Part shown: piece by piece, positions 48,525-61,624 of the stretch | Layout: each line of letters begins with the position of its first letter | Numbering within the stretch: position 1 is the first letter of the stretch | Assembly (NCBI RefSeq): GCF_000321225.1 | Contig: NW_004450287.1 | Span: 1,834,054-1,898,053 of the forward strand | Reading direction: 5' to 3' | Length of the DNA stretch: 64,000 nt | Source: Odobenus rosmarus divergens | Taxonomy: Eukaryota; Chordata; Mammalia; Carnivora; Odobenidae | The notes under the pieces: model-generated | Seen by the model: only the letters and a program-made list of their open reading frames with translations | Told to the model about the DNA's origin: nothing | The model's database searches: none | Made by a program: the position numbers and the translations under genes

Positions 48525-48856
48525 TAAACGGGTGGTTCTCCATGATCGCTGCATTTCTGGGGTGGGGAGGGGGAGAGGGAGGTGCCTTTCAAAAACCACC
48601 AAGGTCTGGGGTGCCTGGAGGGCTCCGTCGGTTGAGCGTCTGACTCTTGATCTCAGCTCAGGTCTAGATCTCAGTGTCGTGAGTTCAAGCTCCGTGGTGG
48701 GCTCCACCCTGGGTGTGGACCCCACTTTAAAAAAAAAAAAAGAAAAAGAAAAAAACCAAGGTGGAGGCCCCCTAGGGCATGTTAATCAGAATTACTGGGG
48801 GGAGGCCCTGGACATCACTAAGTATTACACTTCCCCAGGTGAACCACTGCTCTAAA
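48525..48856 (+). mobile_element. hAT fossil, MER5-like, split by a SINE
   Basis: Left end gggtggttctccatgatcgc, right end ttccccaggtgaaccactgc. The SINE at 48,608-48,757 interrupts it. The inner right part (cagaattactggggggaggc) is MER5-like. Confidence 0.5.
48608..48757 (+). mobile_element. Short, old-type carnivore SINE inside a hAT fossil
   Basis: Head ggggtgcctggagggctccg, then gagcgtctgactcttgatct, gtgagttcaagctccgtggt, and an A-rich tail. It lacks the ctgctcagcagggagtctgc block of the common type. It splits a MER5-like element whose ends lie at about 48,525 and 48,856. Confidence 0.85.
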
Positions 48857-48859
48857 GGC

Positions 48860-51195
48860 AGCTAGACCGAAAGAGGGAGAAAGATAAAGGTGAGACAGAT
48901 CAGATGATCTGACCCCAAAGAGAGGGAAAGCATCACCAGAACACAAAGGGGGCTGTATTTAATGAGGAAGGGAATGCAGCAGTGACAATGTGAGGCCCCT
49001 GTGGGCTGTCAGCTCTTTAACAACAGGAAATGTGGTAATAAGAAGAAATGCTTGCAAACTCAGGAAGACGCCTGGCAAGAAAAGACAGGTGCAAAACCAA
49101 GGCGGGACAAGTTTAGCTCTTTAAAGTTGGGAGATGGGAAAGAAAATGATACTTGCGAGGAGGCTGCAGCTGGAGTAGGAGGTGGGTATAAACCAAGACA
49201 CCCAAGAATGAAGTTGGCAGATGGGAAAGGTGGGGGACGTACTTCCACTACCAAGGGGCAATGATTCAACGTCTTTTCATGCTGATTTCAGGTTCATCTT
49301 CAGATGAAATGTTGCTATGACACTGAAGCAATGAAGAACTTTGTAACCCCTACTACATACTCCTGAATGCCTACAGAAACATTCAAAATTACCTTCTTCA
49401 CGCAGTTGACTGTTAGCTCACATTGATGATGTTCTTGAGTTCTCAAAACGCAAAATTCTTGGATGTCCCTAGACATATGCAGTATTTCCCCAAGGCTGGT
49501 GTAACACCACACTCTGTTCTTTTCTCTAATTTACAGAAATTGGGTCCCCCTTGCTGGTAAATGGGTCCCACAACCTGCAGTATGTTCTGCCTAAGTAACA
49601 TTGCCACGGGAGTACACACACTCACATGCAGCAAGTGCAAATTTTGCACATTGATCGAAATATTCATTCACATTCATAGTCACTTAGGAGTGCCATGGAA
49701 AATTAGTTAAACCCCAGTGCCATATAGTTACAATTTTCTGAGTATCACCACTGGAACCTGGAAATTAATAAAGATATGAAATTTATGTGCAATAAATAGA
49801 TGTGAAAATAAATACATGTGAAAAGAAACTAACAAGGCTAAGTACCATTAGGCAAATTATGTAAGATTATGCGGAATTTTTTAAAAATTGGAACAAGTCT
49901 GAAGTATGTCACTTTGTACTAGCGTCTTACTTCTGAGTTGAGAACCCACTAGATACCACACGTTGTTTTCTTCATGTCTTTATCTTTCATCTCACTGCCC
50001 AAAGATTTTGGGATGGGTGTGATGGTTACTTAGCATGAGTCTGGGGCTACCTGGAGTGGCAGCTGCCATTGTTCCCTTTGGATTTTTCTCCATGGACATC
50101 TTTTTGACCTAACAAAACTATCTTCAGCTTCTGGGGCCCTGGGCCTCCAGAGGTTCTGGAGTAAATGAACATGGCTACAATCCAGGCCTATAACAGGGAG
50201 GTGAAACCACAAACCACAAGAGAATGTAGATCTGGCCGCCATAACACATCCATACCTGGCCTTCTTCCACCAAAACTGAACAGCTAACTTGGCATTGTAT
50301 CAAGTCTGATGGGAAGCTAATGATATGAAAGCAAGACAAGTATACTCAGGGCTAAATGGTATGAAATGTGTATGTGGCAGAGGGTATGGGAGGGTGGGAG
50401 TGGGAAGGAGGAAGGAACAATTATTTGTGATGTAATATCCTGGGATCCACTGAGGCAAATTCACAAGCCTTTCCCCCCAGTTTTGAAATGCAAAATTTTC
50501 TGAAAACAGGGTTTCTTTGTTACTTTGCTACCAAATGAATTGACTCCAAAAACTGACCTGAACTGACATCAAGTTATTTGGTCATCCTCTGTCCTCCTAA
50601 ATGTGAATATTCATCCACTTTGCTACAGAAATTACTGTTTCTTGGGATCACACGGAACTATTACATAACATACTGTATATAAACTCTATTACCTTTCTAA
50701 AAGCTGAATTCTGAAAGACATGTGGCCCCAAAGGGATTGCTGACCCCCTACACAACTCTCCAGACAGGTGAATTCTCTGGATTTAATCCTTTTGTAGTTT
50801 CCCCACAATGATGCAGTATTCATCTGACCTCAGTCAGCTTATCAATGATTTCAATGACATTATTTTAGTAGACAGAGTCACAGGGAACAAAACTGAGCAA
50901 AGCTGAAAAACAGGCACACTATGGACTCTTTGATGTAGCACATACACCACATTAAATATACATGCTTATCTTCTCCTTTGCCACCTTTTCCACCTGATTA
51001 ACCTGAGAATTCTGATAACGAAGTATACTCAAACCTGCACTGTACCAAGGTGTGGCAATGGTAATAAGAAAAATATAAACAAGATAACCTTCAAAAAGAA
51101 GACATCAAACTACATTTTTACTTGTAAAAATTAATATCCCAAACGAAATGTCCAGAGATTTCCTAAAAGGCAAATCTATACAGACAGAAAGTGAG
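48860..51195. other. Non-coding stretch
   Basis: No repeat family or exon recognised. Short frames at 49,001 and 50,030 lack known motifs. Confidence 0.45.
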
Positions 51196-51199
51196 AAGA

Positions 51200-51421
51200 G
51201 AGAAAGAGACAGATCAGCAGTGGTTGCCTGGGGTTGGCCATGGGACTATAGTGACCACAAACAGGCACAACGGATCTTTTTGGGGTGATGGAAAAGCCCT
51301 AAAACTGGAATGTGATGGCAGTTCCATAATTCTGTACATTTACTAAAGACCAGTGAATTGTACACTTAAAACAGGAGACTTTCATGACATGTAAATTATA
51401 ACTCAATGAAAATGTTAAAAA
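51200..51421 (+). mobile_element. L1M-type 3' end
   Basis: It holds gatcagcagtggttgcctgg, tttttggggtgatggaaaag, cagtgaattgtacacttaaa and taaattataactcaatgaaa, the same family signature as the copy at 465-713 but better preserved at the gtgatgg part. Confidence 0.7.
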
Positions 51422-51734
51422 CTAATATCCTAAATTTCTAAAGTAACACTTTTTATGTCAATACCTCTTCTTCCTTCCTGATGTTTCAAATAATATCAGT
51501 TGAAATGGAGAGAAAGGCAAATAAAGGGGACCTATTCATCATTATCAAGGGAAAAAGAAATTTTACCCATAAATGACTAATTTTACATCTAGCCAGAGAA
51601 CATAAATTTCTTCTGGATAGTCCCTGATATTTAGCAAATAAAATCAAAATTATTTTTTAACATGTCATATATTTCTCTAATTACAGCATACATCACACAT
51701 TGAATAATAGCATTTTATTTGCAAGTCATCTTTA

Positions 51735-51830
51735 AAGAGAGCATAAACTCCTGAGGGCTGGGACGATGTCACTGCTTGCCCTGTATTTTCAGGACCTTTT
51801 AAGTGCTCAATAAATGATTATATTGATTGC
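51735..51830 (+). mobile_element. L2 3' end
   Basis: gcataaactcctgagggctg, then ttttaagtgctcaataaatg, is the L2 3' terminal signature. Confidence 0.5.
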
Positions 51831-51919
51831 AACGATTTCTTTCCAAGGACCATCTATCACATTTCCATTTGCTTGAACAATAGAAAGCAAATTAAACAGA
51901 CATTCCCTACTTTCTAGAT

Positions 51920-52115
51920 CAGGGTTTTTCTCAACTTCAGCACTATGGACATTTTGAGTCAGAGAATTTTTCCCTGAAGAGGGCTGTTTTGTGCCTTGCA
52001 GAATGTAGGATGGCATCCCAGGTCTCTACCCACTCATCCCTGTCTCTGCCCCGCGCCCCAGTCATGACAACCCAAACTGTCTCCAGACATGGTCAAACGT
52101 CTCCTGCAGGACGAG
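51920..52115 (+). mobile_element. hAT fossil, MER20-like
   Basis: gggtttttctcaacttcagc, actatggacattttgagtca, gcagaatgtaggatggcatc, caggtctctacccactcatc and tgacaacccaaactgtctcc give the MER20 order. Confidence 0.75.
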
Positions 52116-52740
52116 AGTAAGACAGATCAACCCAAACTAACGCGTTCACATTTCAACAATGCCTTTTGTGTTGTTACTTTCCGTAGTTAGTGAGATCAAG
52201 AAAGAAAAAGCCTATCACCAGGAAATGATGATTTTCTGACTACAGGCCTTGGCATACTGTAGGGAGAAGAAAAGGAGAACATTCTTTTTATTCTTCCTGT
52301 AACTGTGGAGATGCGAAAGGCTTATTCTAATGCAAGGCTGACAGTTTTCAGGATATGTGGAGCTGTGAAAATACATAAGAGAAGGGTCCAAATGCCAAAT
52401 GTCCCATGGCTATAAAACAGTATAAAAGAAGCATGTTCATTGCCAGCACTGGGCTGTTTATTATGAACTGCATCTAGGAGAACAATTTTGAAAATGCTAT
52501 TGAATATTTATTAAAAGAAAAGATCTACAATAATTTGGGTCCTGACATGCCACTATTAGCAAATCACTCAGCCAGTGGGAAAGGTTAAGAGCCATGGTGG
52601 CAGAAACCATTAAATTAAGTGTAAGTTTAACACTTTTGATGTTTTATTTTATTTTTCTCAACAACCATAGTGTTTAGTAATCTTGTTCCAAATATCCCAG
52701 CACAAAGCCTGAAAAGCTGTTATCCATACTGTATGCTTTT

Positions 52741-52931
52741 TTTCCCCTAAGATTTGATTTATTTGAGAGGGAGAAAGATTGGAAGAGAGGAGGAGCACGG
52801 GGAGGGGCAGAGGGAGAAGCAGACTCCCCGCTGAGCAGGGAGCCCGATGCGGGACTCGATCCCAGGACCCTGGGATCACGCGACCTGAGCCCAAGGCAGC
52901 GGCTTAACAGACTGAGCCACCCAGGCGCCCC
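52741..52931 (-). mobile_element. CAN-SINE, minus strand
   Basis: Tail ttcccctaagatttgattta, body ctgagcagggagcccgatgc, head complement gagccacccaggcgcccc. Flanking ccatactgtatgctttt (52,724-52,740) and ccatcctgtatgctttt (from 52,931) give a target duplication with one mismatch. Confidence 0.94.
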
Positions 52932-54662
52932 CATCCTGTATGCTTTTAATGAGACTCCAAAGTTTTTAGTTTTAATTCCATTTTGGAGATACTGAGCATT
53001 TCATATTGATGGTAAAGCTCAAGACACACATTTTGGGCAAAGTGACTATTACCTAATGCAGCAAAGGAAAAATATTCTTAACATCTTCCAAATATGTTTA
53101 AATACTTACGGAGATTCATGATACTTTACTTGAAAGCATCTTTATTTTTTATTTAGAAAAATAAAGGTATACACTTCTGACCTCAACACCAACAATTTGG
53201 GCACTACATATGACACTATTCTCGTTTATAACCACTTCGGCATTTATCAATGTTATATATAAGAAAAAGCTACAGTAGACAGTTATGTGTCAATTCCTAA
53301 CATTTGAAAAGGAAGCATATCTTTTAAATTCTGTTTGAAAAATGTTTATATTTTTCCCTCTGTGCCTATCAGTAAACATAAGCAGGTTTAGGACTTTGAA
53401 TATTAAACATATAATTCCTAAATCCACTAAGAGAAAGAATATACACGATATGCAAAAACACTCTATTCAATCAAGGGCTAACTATACACCTCATTATGGT
53501 ATTAAAATTAGATTATTAATTTAGACATGTTCTATCATGTCAAGTATACACTGACATAAAAATGTCTGAACAAAATTCAGGAGCAAGTAAAAAGAGGTAA
53601 AGAAAATTCAGTTATTCTTTTTAGCAAATGAAAACTCCTAGTACATAACATTAAAATGCATACTCGTGGGAAGATGAGTAGGAAATGCAGCTTAATTATT
53701 TATCTTGGTAGCGGGTTATAAATACAGTAGTGTCAAATCACCTCAACAGAATACTAACTCTGTGCCCTGGAATATCATATTTGCATCTGGATGAAATTGG
53801 GACACATGAGGCATGAAATGGCCAGATTAATTTTCATCTTACTTCATTTGTGTTTCCTCACATATTATAAATATAAAATGCAATAAAATCATATATAAAA
53901 TACTATATTACTTTATATTATTATCTAAATTTTCATATCTTCTCTACACTGCACTAAGGCCACTGTAATACACCAAGTGTAATGGTAATTACCAGAATTA
54001 AGGCAGGTGACTAACATTTTCATAAGACTTTTTAAAATGTATAAATGTACAGTTATTTTTTAAAAAATCAGCACCAGTAACAAAAAGATCACCCCACCAA
54101 ATGCAGCAAAAGCATAAGTCCCTTTAGAGTCTACTTTTCCTACTGAAAGCTAAAATGTAAAATTGGCACTGTGAAGCTTGAAATTGAGATTTAAGGATAA
54201 GCACTGGTACCAGCCCTTTGCATCTTGCTAGAAATTGCTTTCATCTGGAAACTGCCATTTAGCAAGGTTCCTAGATATTTTTTTATGAAATAAAAAAATA
54301 GCACCATAAACTTTTCAAACTATCATGAAATTCCATGTTCTCATGATTCTAACATTCCTGCATATTAATAGCTAATATCCGATTTAAAGTAGCAAAATTT
54401 GATAAATCATAATTTTAGAATATCAGGAGCCAAAAGAGAAGTTGTAAAACGAAAACAAACCCTTTAGATTTATCCTGCATCATTTTACACTCCTCAAGTA
54501 TAAAATGCTCAAGGCAAATGTTTTACTACTTTGGCATTAAACGGGTAACGTAATAGCGGCTTTGGTGAGATAAAGCAAGCAACATCATTTAATGGATTTG
54601 TAATATACAAGAATAATAAAAGGAAAACCAATAGCTTAATTTGGTTAATTTTTATTTTACAG

Positions 54663-54696
<34 letters not shown>

Positions 54697-55055
54697 CCGC
54701 TCCTCAAGTACAACAGCCACTGTAACAACTGACCCAAACTGGTTGCAACAACACATTTGCATTGCATCACAAGTACCAGGTTTAACTACAATAATTTTGC
54801 AGTTTAAAATATTCAATCTTTTTATTTTATAACTCAGATGCTTTAAACTTTTAAGATAATGAAAGAAAAAGACACTCATTTTGTGAAGAAAGATTCCCCC
54901 CCCAGTCTAACTTAATTACATACATTTGCATAAATAACCCTGGCCCATTAAATAAAGACTGTAGCCAACGCAGTTTCTACTGTGGGTACTTTGAGCAACT
55001 ATGAAATGTTCCACCTGCTAATCTTTCTTTAGTAGCTCTTCACGAAGACACAGGC
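52932..55055. other. AT-rich non-coding stretch with a (CA)n
   Basis: Strongly AT-rich at 53,850-54,060 and 54,280-54,420. Only the CA repeat is recognised. Confidence 0.5.
54665..54694. repeat. (CA)n microsatellite
   Basis: Fifteen uninterrupted AC units between ggt and gaccgc; a likely polymorphic marker. Confidence 0.95.
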
Positions 55056-55059
55056 AACA

Positions 55060-55240
55060 TGATGAGTGGCAGGAACCTGGAATGTGAAGTCAGAATGCCT
55101 CGGTTTGGGTCCTAGGAGCTGTGCCGTTTATTAGCTGTTTTATCTCCACCCAGTTATCTGAACCCTGTATCTCAGTTCTTTCTATAATTGGAGTAACTCT
55201 GCCTTTAGGTCAAAATTAAAGCCAAAATGGGTGACGGCTA
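55060..55240 (+). mobile_element. MIR SINE, sense
   Basis: ggaatgtgaagtcagaatgc, ctcggtttgggtcctaggag, gtttattagctgttttatct and ctgtatctcagttctttcta follow the sense MIR order. Confidence 0.6.
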
Positions 55241-56284
55241 ACATGTATGATATAAACTAAAATACATGGTCACTATTTCCCTCATCCTCAAATACTCTAG
55301 TTTGTCTACAATGTAACGAGGACTGTTTTTATGACAAGTGAAAATTACAGGAAACTATACTCAACATATCTCAGATATACCAATGAGCCAAAAGATTCAT
55401 TCATAACTATAAAAGGATTGGTTCAAAGGTCCAAACCCTCTTAAGATGCCATGACCACGATAAAAGCTTAGTTTCTGTAAACTGCCAAATAATATGCCCT
55501 TTACCACTTTTCCTCCCAGCGTGTTTGTTCATGGATACAGTAAGGCATGTCTGTTAGAAGAACCAAGCACTTCATCCACCGAGAAAGTGACTCATCTTTC
55601 CCACTTTCCCAAGTGCCCACGACCTGCAGCCAATGAAGGAGATAAATGAATGGAGGAGAAAAAGAAGAAATGGCAATTCTTCCCCTATGCAGCTTCAGAT
55701 CCAGGATCATGTTTTTTTCATGATTTCCTTTCTTTTTCCTTTACCCTTACCCACGGCATCCACTTTCCAGATGTGAGGCCTTCATGTCTATTGACAGACC
55801 AGAAAGCTGTACGAGAAGGAGCCACCGTCATCTGTGCAGATACAAGCCAGTTAACAGGCAGACCTGTCCCTCTGCTCGGTGCTTTCTTCTATTTCATTGT
55901 TTTGTTACCCTGCTCCCATTCCATCAAGCACCTCATTTTGCTTTGCCTCTGGCTTCTGCCACTTTGTGTCTAAGCACTTGTCAAAAACTTCCCTCACTTA
56001 ATCTCACTAGCCCATCTCCTTTTCTTCCGCCTGCCACCTTGGCCCTCATCTTTTTTTTTTTTTTTCCCCACTCCACGTGTTCTCCCAGGCAGATCACCAC
56101 CTCAACAACAATGTGAAACACACAGAAGGCTTGCAAGCTTTTATTTTCAGCTCGGCCTCTGTCTTGAATTCCAGAACCACACGGTCAACCGAATCTCAAA
56201 GTCGACCTGGGTGAGTCTCTGGTACCTCACATTACATAAATTCACCAATAAATTCGTCAGCTTCCCCTGCAGACTGCACCATCC
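55241..56284. other. Non-coding stretch before an L2
   Basis: A pyrimidine-rich part at 55,970-56,080 with a T16 run. The frames at 55,650 and 55,784 overlap in different phases and have no motif. Confidence 0.4.
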
Positions 56285-57015
56285 TCTGTATTCACGATCA
56301 TGACCAATGGCACCTCTCTCCAGGCAATCACCCAAGCCAGAGACCTGGGAGTCATCCTCAAAGTCACCAACCCCTCCCTGCCTCTCCCCACTCTTAACAG
56401 TCTAAGTTCAGACCTTAAACCTGCACTAGGATTCATTCAACAGTTTTTGTTTGTTTTTTTACAGGACTTCTGTGTCTGCCCCCCGACTCGACACCCCCTA
56501 TTCTCTACAAAACACCCAGAGTAATTATTCTAAAACACTCACCTAAAGCGCCCAAATTCATCTGGACCAAGCATGATCCCCAAGACCCTTCCTAAACTGG
56601 CCCCATCTCCGGCCTCATCCATGGCCCTGGATGTGCACCAGCCACAGGGAACGACCGGCTGTTTTACAGACATGCCACCTGCCTGCTGGGTACTTGCACG
56701 GCACTGCTCTCTGGTTCCTCTGCTCAGAGTGATTTCTGTCAGCCCACTCCCATCCTCAGCTGCCTGGTCCCCTCTGACTTGCCTGCCAGACTCAGATCCA
56801 GCCCTACACTTCCAAGGGGAAAGCATTCCCTTGGAGTCAGGTACCCCTGCCAGAGCCCAGCATCTTTTATGCACTGCTTACAACTGCATCTTTTCCCCTC
56901 CATTCTGCTGAGATTCTGGAGGGCAGTGTGAGGATGCATCTTCTGTTTGAGGTTTCAACATTCAACAACAAGCCTGGTATCCTATCAATATATATCTGGT
57001 AAATGCATAAATGAG
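56285..57015 (+). mobile_element. L2 LINE, sense, ~730 bp
   Basis: cccaagccagagacctggga and gtcatcctcaaagtcaccaa, then aaactggccccatctccggc, gccacctgcctgctgggtac, and the end ctggtaaatgcataaatgag run in L2 order. The open frame at 56,573-56,911 is part of this relic and is not a gene. Confidence 0.7.
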
Positions 57016-57937
57016 TAAATATCATTCCAATTCAATCTGACTCAAACAAGGCCAAGCTGCTAGTGATTGATTATGTGTGAATTTGAGGTTCACAGCTCTC
57101 CTTAGAAGGTGTCAGGGAAAAATAAGGCTACAGTGGTTGCAACTCCCCAGTGCTGAATGCAGAGGTTGCAGTATTCTTGTGTACAATTGTGTTACAGCTT
57201 GGCTTTTTTTAATTTAAAAAAAAAAAAACCATTGTGCTGTGTGGTTTTATTGCCTCTAACTTATAACATGAGCTGCCTCCACATTAAAGTTTGCCAGTAG
57301 CTTCGGCATGTTCAACCATTATGGGAATGACAGAGGAATGGGTACAGTCAGGGGTGAAGGGCTGGAGCGAGCAGAAGCAATATCAACAGTAATGACCAAG
57401 TCACAGATGTAGTGAGAACAGATGCCCAAAGACTTACCTGATTACCCTTCTTCACTTAGAGAATAAATCCACAGAAAGGCTTACATATGCAACACTGGGA
57501 GCTTTATGAAGACTAGAATGACAGATGACAACAATGTTGACTTAGTCACATCTTTTGGTACTTTTACAAAATCAACTGAAGCTGATCTTGCAAATTGCAA
57601 ACTTGCAAATGAATAAGGGATACGGTATGTATGTAGATATTGGGTCCTATGAAATCGTAGAGAAAGATATAAAGCTGCTGCTGATCAATTACAAAACTTT
57701 TTTTTTTTTTTTTACTTGCCTACTCCATAAGGTTCATAGGGTTTCCAGCACTCTGCATTTTAAGTAAAGGCCCTCTAGTCAGGCCAAATTTCCCTGTCCT
57801 CTGCAATAGTGTCTATATTTAGAAAATTGAATTTTTCATAAGTTTTGAGTGACTCACAGGTTTGAAAATTGTGCAGTCCTATAAAATCAAGGAGGGAGAG
57901 TAGATGAAACATCAACACAATATGCCAAAATGTTTTT

Positions 57938-58130
57938 TTTTTTTTGAAGATTTTATTTATTTATTTGAGAGAGACACAGCGAGAGAGGGAACACAAGCAG
58001 GGGGAGTGGGAGAGGGAGAAGCAGGCTCCCCGCTGAGCAGGGAGCCTGATGCAGGGCTGGATCCCAGGACCCTGGGATCATGACCTGAGCCGAAGGCAGA
58101 CGCTTAACCACTGAGCCACCCAGGCACCCC
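57938..58130 (-). mobile_element. CAN-SINE, minus strand
   Basis: Poly-T, tgaagattttatttatttat, ctgagcagggagcctgatgc and head complement cacccaggcacccc. Flanks gccaaaatgttttt (from 57,924) and cccaaagtgtttt (from 58,128) fit a target duplication. Confidence 0.94.
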
Positions 58131-58914
58131 CAAAGTGTTTTAACAACAAGAAAAATAATAACTCAAAACCCAAGGAATATGAAGAATTTACTGAACAAAT
58201 GCTGACTCCAATGTGAAATCAAGAAAAAATGGAGGAAGTGAGGCTCAGAGGAAGGGTTTTAAAAATATTACAAATTAATCATAAATTCTTTGTATTGTGC
58301 ATTTGGACTGGAATTAAGACTATAATACAGGCATAGAAGATTTGATGCAATTCTGAGACAACACTCTTGACCCTTACTTGTTAAGACATATATATTCACT
58401 TAATTTAAAAACCATCGTCTCATTGTGAATAGCATATGACACTGTTGCAGTAATCTTCATTACTGATACTTTTTTATAAACATTTTTTTTAATCACCAGA
58501 GAAAATCTCAGGTTTCTATACTTCCCCTTTCTTTAATGAGAGTGACACAAGAATGTTACCCAAACACAAATGAAGTTAACATGCCTCTCCACTGGGTCCC
58601 ATTATCAGTGGAAGGCTTTACGCTTCTTACTGCACAAGGCTAACATGTGGTTTTCTTTTCTGAGCTTGTTGTATGAACTAAGCCAAGTTCTTCCTCCACA
58701 AAGACATGGAGATGACACTATGTAGTCAATGCCAGATGCTGCCTATGGGCAAGAGGGTGGGCAATGGGCCTTCCCACCATCTCTTTAGTGCTCTCCCAGG
58801 GTCATTGTGGGAACCAAGAGAGATAGTACAGGATTATTTTGAGAAGCACAATATAGGACACCTATGCAGCACAGCTGAACGATCATGAAAGCTCCAAGAT
58901 TAGATGCAGAAGGT

Positions 58915-59155
58915 ACTGGATGGAACCCAGGCCTTGTCAGACAGCCGTGGGCTCCATTCTTGGCTCCAAAACTCACTAATGTGACCCTGGAGAGGTGCCC
59001 TGACCTTTCCAGGCCTCAGTTTCCACTTTTTGAAAAACAGGATAATATAATAAAGTAACTACCATATAAGGTTGCCGTGAGGATTAAAGTAAATACTGTA
59101 TGTAAACTTCTTAGCATGGCAGCCAGCACATAGTAAGTTCTCTGTGTTAACTATT
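58915..59155 (+). mobile_element. MIR SINE, sense
   Basis: ctccaaaactcactaatgtg, ttccaggcctcagtttccac, gttgccgtgaggattaaagt and cagccagcacatagtaagtt follow the MIR consensus. Confidence 0.75.
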
Positions 59156-59929
59156 CACTCCAGTTCTTATCCAGAAGGCACGACGGATGAGGACCAGAAA
59201 TGTGGCAGATAAATCATTCTCAGAGCTGTCTCCCCCCATCTCTGCCCCTTGTCCTCAAAATCAGCAATGCCCCAGCCTTGAGGGACTGTCTCTGCCGTGA
59301 TGAATACGAACTACTTGCTTGTATAACCAGAAACTTGTATAATTCCCCAACATATCTCTCACGGATGTACAGAGCAAGAGCTCTAGAAAGAGAATCAGCT
59401 CCCAACTCCCTAAGCCAGAAGTGAAGATAATTCAAAACAGTAGCTATGACTAGGGAGAGTAAATGATCTTCATTCACTTTATCCGTATTAAAATTACCTT
59501 GTGTTTCCTATACATATATTTTCTGACAGCAGGAAAAAGCTGATGTCAAAGAAGTTATTTGGAGATCTAGAGGTGGCCACAGATAAGCCAATAAATAGTT
59601 CACACAGACGAGAAATAAAACAGAGCTATGTAAATTCTAAAGAATTAGTTAAAACTAAATTATGGACCCAGCTTACGTCAAAATGATCAAGGAAGACTTC
59701 AATTATAGAATAACCCAGAACAGAGGAGCATTTGAAATGTAAATATTGACTGAAGAGAAGGGAATATCTGTACTCTGACAAGGAGGGTTAAAATTGAAGT
59801 AGAAGATATTTCAAAGATGTAAAAGGGATGTTGATGGCAAGGGCTCTTTTTGGCACACTGTCTCTGTGGGACTGTGTCCTCAGGCATACTGAGGCACTCT
59901 CCTGAAAGCTCATTCCCAGAAAGTTTTGA

Positions 59930-60170
59930 TTTTTTTAAACTGACATATAACTGACATATACAATTATATCAGTTTCAGGTGTACAACTTAATGATTTGAT
60001 ATATGTACATATTGCAAAATGATTTCAATGTCTAGTTAGCATCTGTCACCACAGAGTTACAACTTGTGATGAGAACTTTTGAGATCTACTCTCTTAGCAA
60101 CTATCAAATATGCAATATGGTATTATTAACTATAGTCACCATGTTGTACAGAGAGTCTTGATTTTAAAAA
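59930..60170 (-). mobile_element. L1M-type 3' end, antisense
   Basis: Reversed signature: aactgacatataactgacat, tcagtttcaggtgtacaact, acttgtgatgagaacttttg, ctctcttagcaactatcaaa and attaactatagtcaccatgt. I know this as the complement of an old L1 3'UTR. Confidence 0.7.
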
Positions 60171-60366
60171 AAGAAAGCCAACTTAGAACATCTGTCCCAA
60201 AGTACTGTCAGCCGCAGAATAATACGTTAGCTAAGAGGTTATACCAGTCTACAAGGAGTCTGTTGCTTATGTGCCTTATATAGCAATTAGATTTTAACAT
60301 CTAGAAAACAGAATATTTACCAGAACCAGAACACTATGTAGTATCTGGATGATAACTTAGGAAAGT

Positions 60367-60369
60367 CTG

Positions 60370-60416
<47 letters not shown>
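60367..60416. repeat. (CT)n(CA)n compound microsatellite
   Basis: About eight CT units run directly into about sixteen CA units. Confidence 0.95.
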
Positions 60417-60420
<4 letters not shown>

Positions 60421-61019
60421 TGGCCTCTCAATCATTCCCACCCTCTGAAGTCAGGTGAGAAGTTCAACAGGCTATGGACCAGACTTACTCACAAAGGACC
60501 CCAGACACTGCTTCCTATGACACCGGCATTAAGGCCTAGAAGAAGCATGCTTATTTAATGGAAAATATAAATGATTCCCATTTCTGAATATACAGCAAAA
60601 TGCACGGGAAAGTACAAGGCCTCTCTCTTTCTCTCTCTGCCCCACGGTTGTTCTCCAGCTGGGACTGAATTCATGCTCAGGTATGATGCTCTTTGTGGAT
60701 GGATGACTGCCGCCTGTGCTGGTTTTCTAGGCTGCGTGGATCACTGCAACCACATCTGCAGGCAGAAACGAACCAGAGAGCACTGTCCTCCAGTGTGAAC
60801 TGTCACATACCAGTTTTTTTCCCAATGATTCTCTGAATACATGAATAGGGAAGTAAAAAGCAATGGAATCCACTTGAAAGTGAAGGAGAAAACATACTTC
60901 ATCTGCTGGCACATCTACCCTATGCTAGGCTAAGCAAGTTATTTAATAATAATTATGGGAATAATAACAACTCCCAGCCTTGGAGAACTATGTTGTGAGT
61001 GCTGGTAAGCACTTTGCAT

Positions 61020-61125
61020 ACTTTAATGCTTAACTTGAATTTCCTCATCTGTATACTAAAGATAATAGTGCACCTATTTTATTATTATGAGGATTAAAGG
61101 AGAATAGGTGGAAAAAGCACTTTGC
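61020..61125 (+). mobile_element. MIR SINE 3' part, sense
   Basis: gaatttcctcatctgtatac, then attatgaggattaaaggaga and agcactttgcaag, is the MIR 3' half. Confidence 0.6.
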
Positions 61126-61174
61126 AAGTTGAGGCAGCAAGGTCAAAGGGAACAGGATTTGAAAGAAACAGACA

Positions 61175-61315
61175 TGGGCTAAAATCCCAACTCTGATCTG
61201 ATCTCGCTGAGCTTCAGTTTCCTCATCTCCCAAGTGGAGAAGAAACCACCGACCTCAGTGAAGAACTGAGGGAGACCAGCTGGTCTGCATCACTAGAAAG
61301 TGTTTAATAAATGTT
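61175..61315 (+). mobile_element. MIR SINE, sense, partial
   Basis: aatcccaactctgatctgat, gcttcagtttcctcatctcc and gtttaataaatgttta are MIR-like. Confidence 0.5.
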
Positions 61316-61419
61316 TATATCCTCTCTCCTGTTATACATGTGACCTGCTTCCATTAACCTTCATCAGCAGCCATTCAATGTCCCTGGTATCCAAAGATGG
61401 GTTTCCTTTCATAATAATG

Positions 61420-61620
61420 ATAATTTTATCAGCTTAATAGGCCAGACACTGGTTCAACGGCTTTACATCTATGAACTCATTTAATCCTCATCATAATCCC
61501 ATGAAGTAGGTACTACTGTCATCCCGTTTACAGATGAGGATACTGAGGCACAGAGTTTAGGTAACTCACCCAGATTCAAACAGATGGTACGAGAGCCAGG
61601 AGCTCAGCTGCCTAGTCTAC
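61420..61620 (-). mobile_element. MIR SINE, antisense
   Basis: tttaatcctcatcataatcc, gtttacagatgaggatactg, aggcacagagtttaggtaac and gagagccaggagctcagctg match the reversed MIR in order. Confidence 0.75.
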
Positions 61621-61624
61621 CCTC

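Noticed and set aside
56573..56911. 112-codon + strand frame with a long overlapping minus frame
   Set aside because: Both lie in the sense L2 relic at 56,285-57,015.
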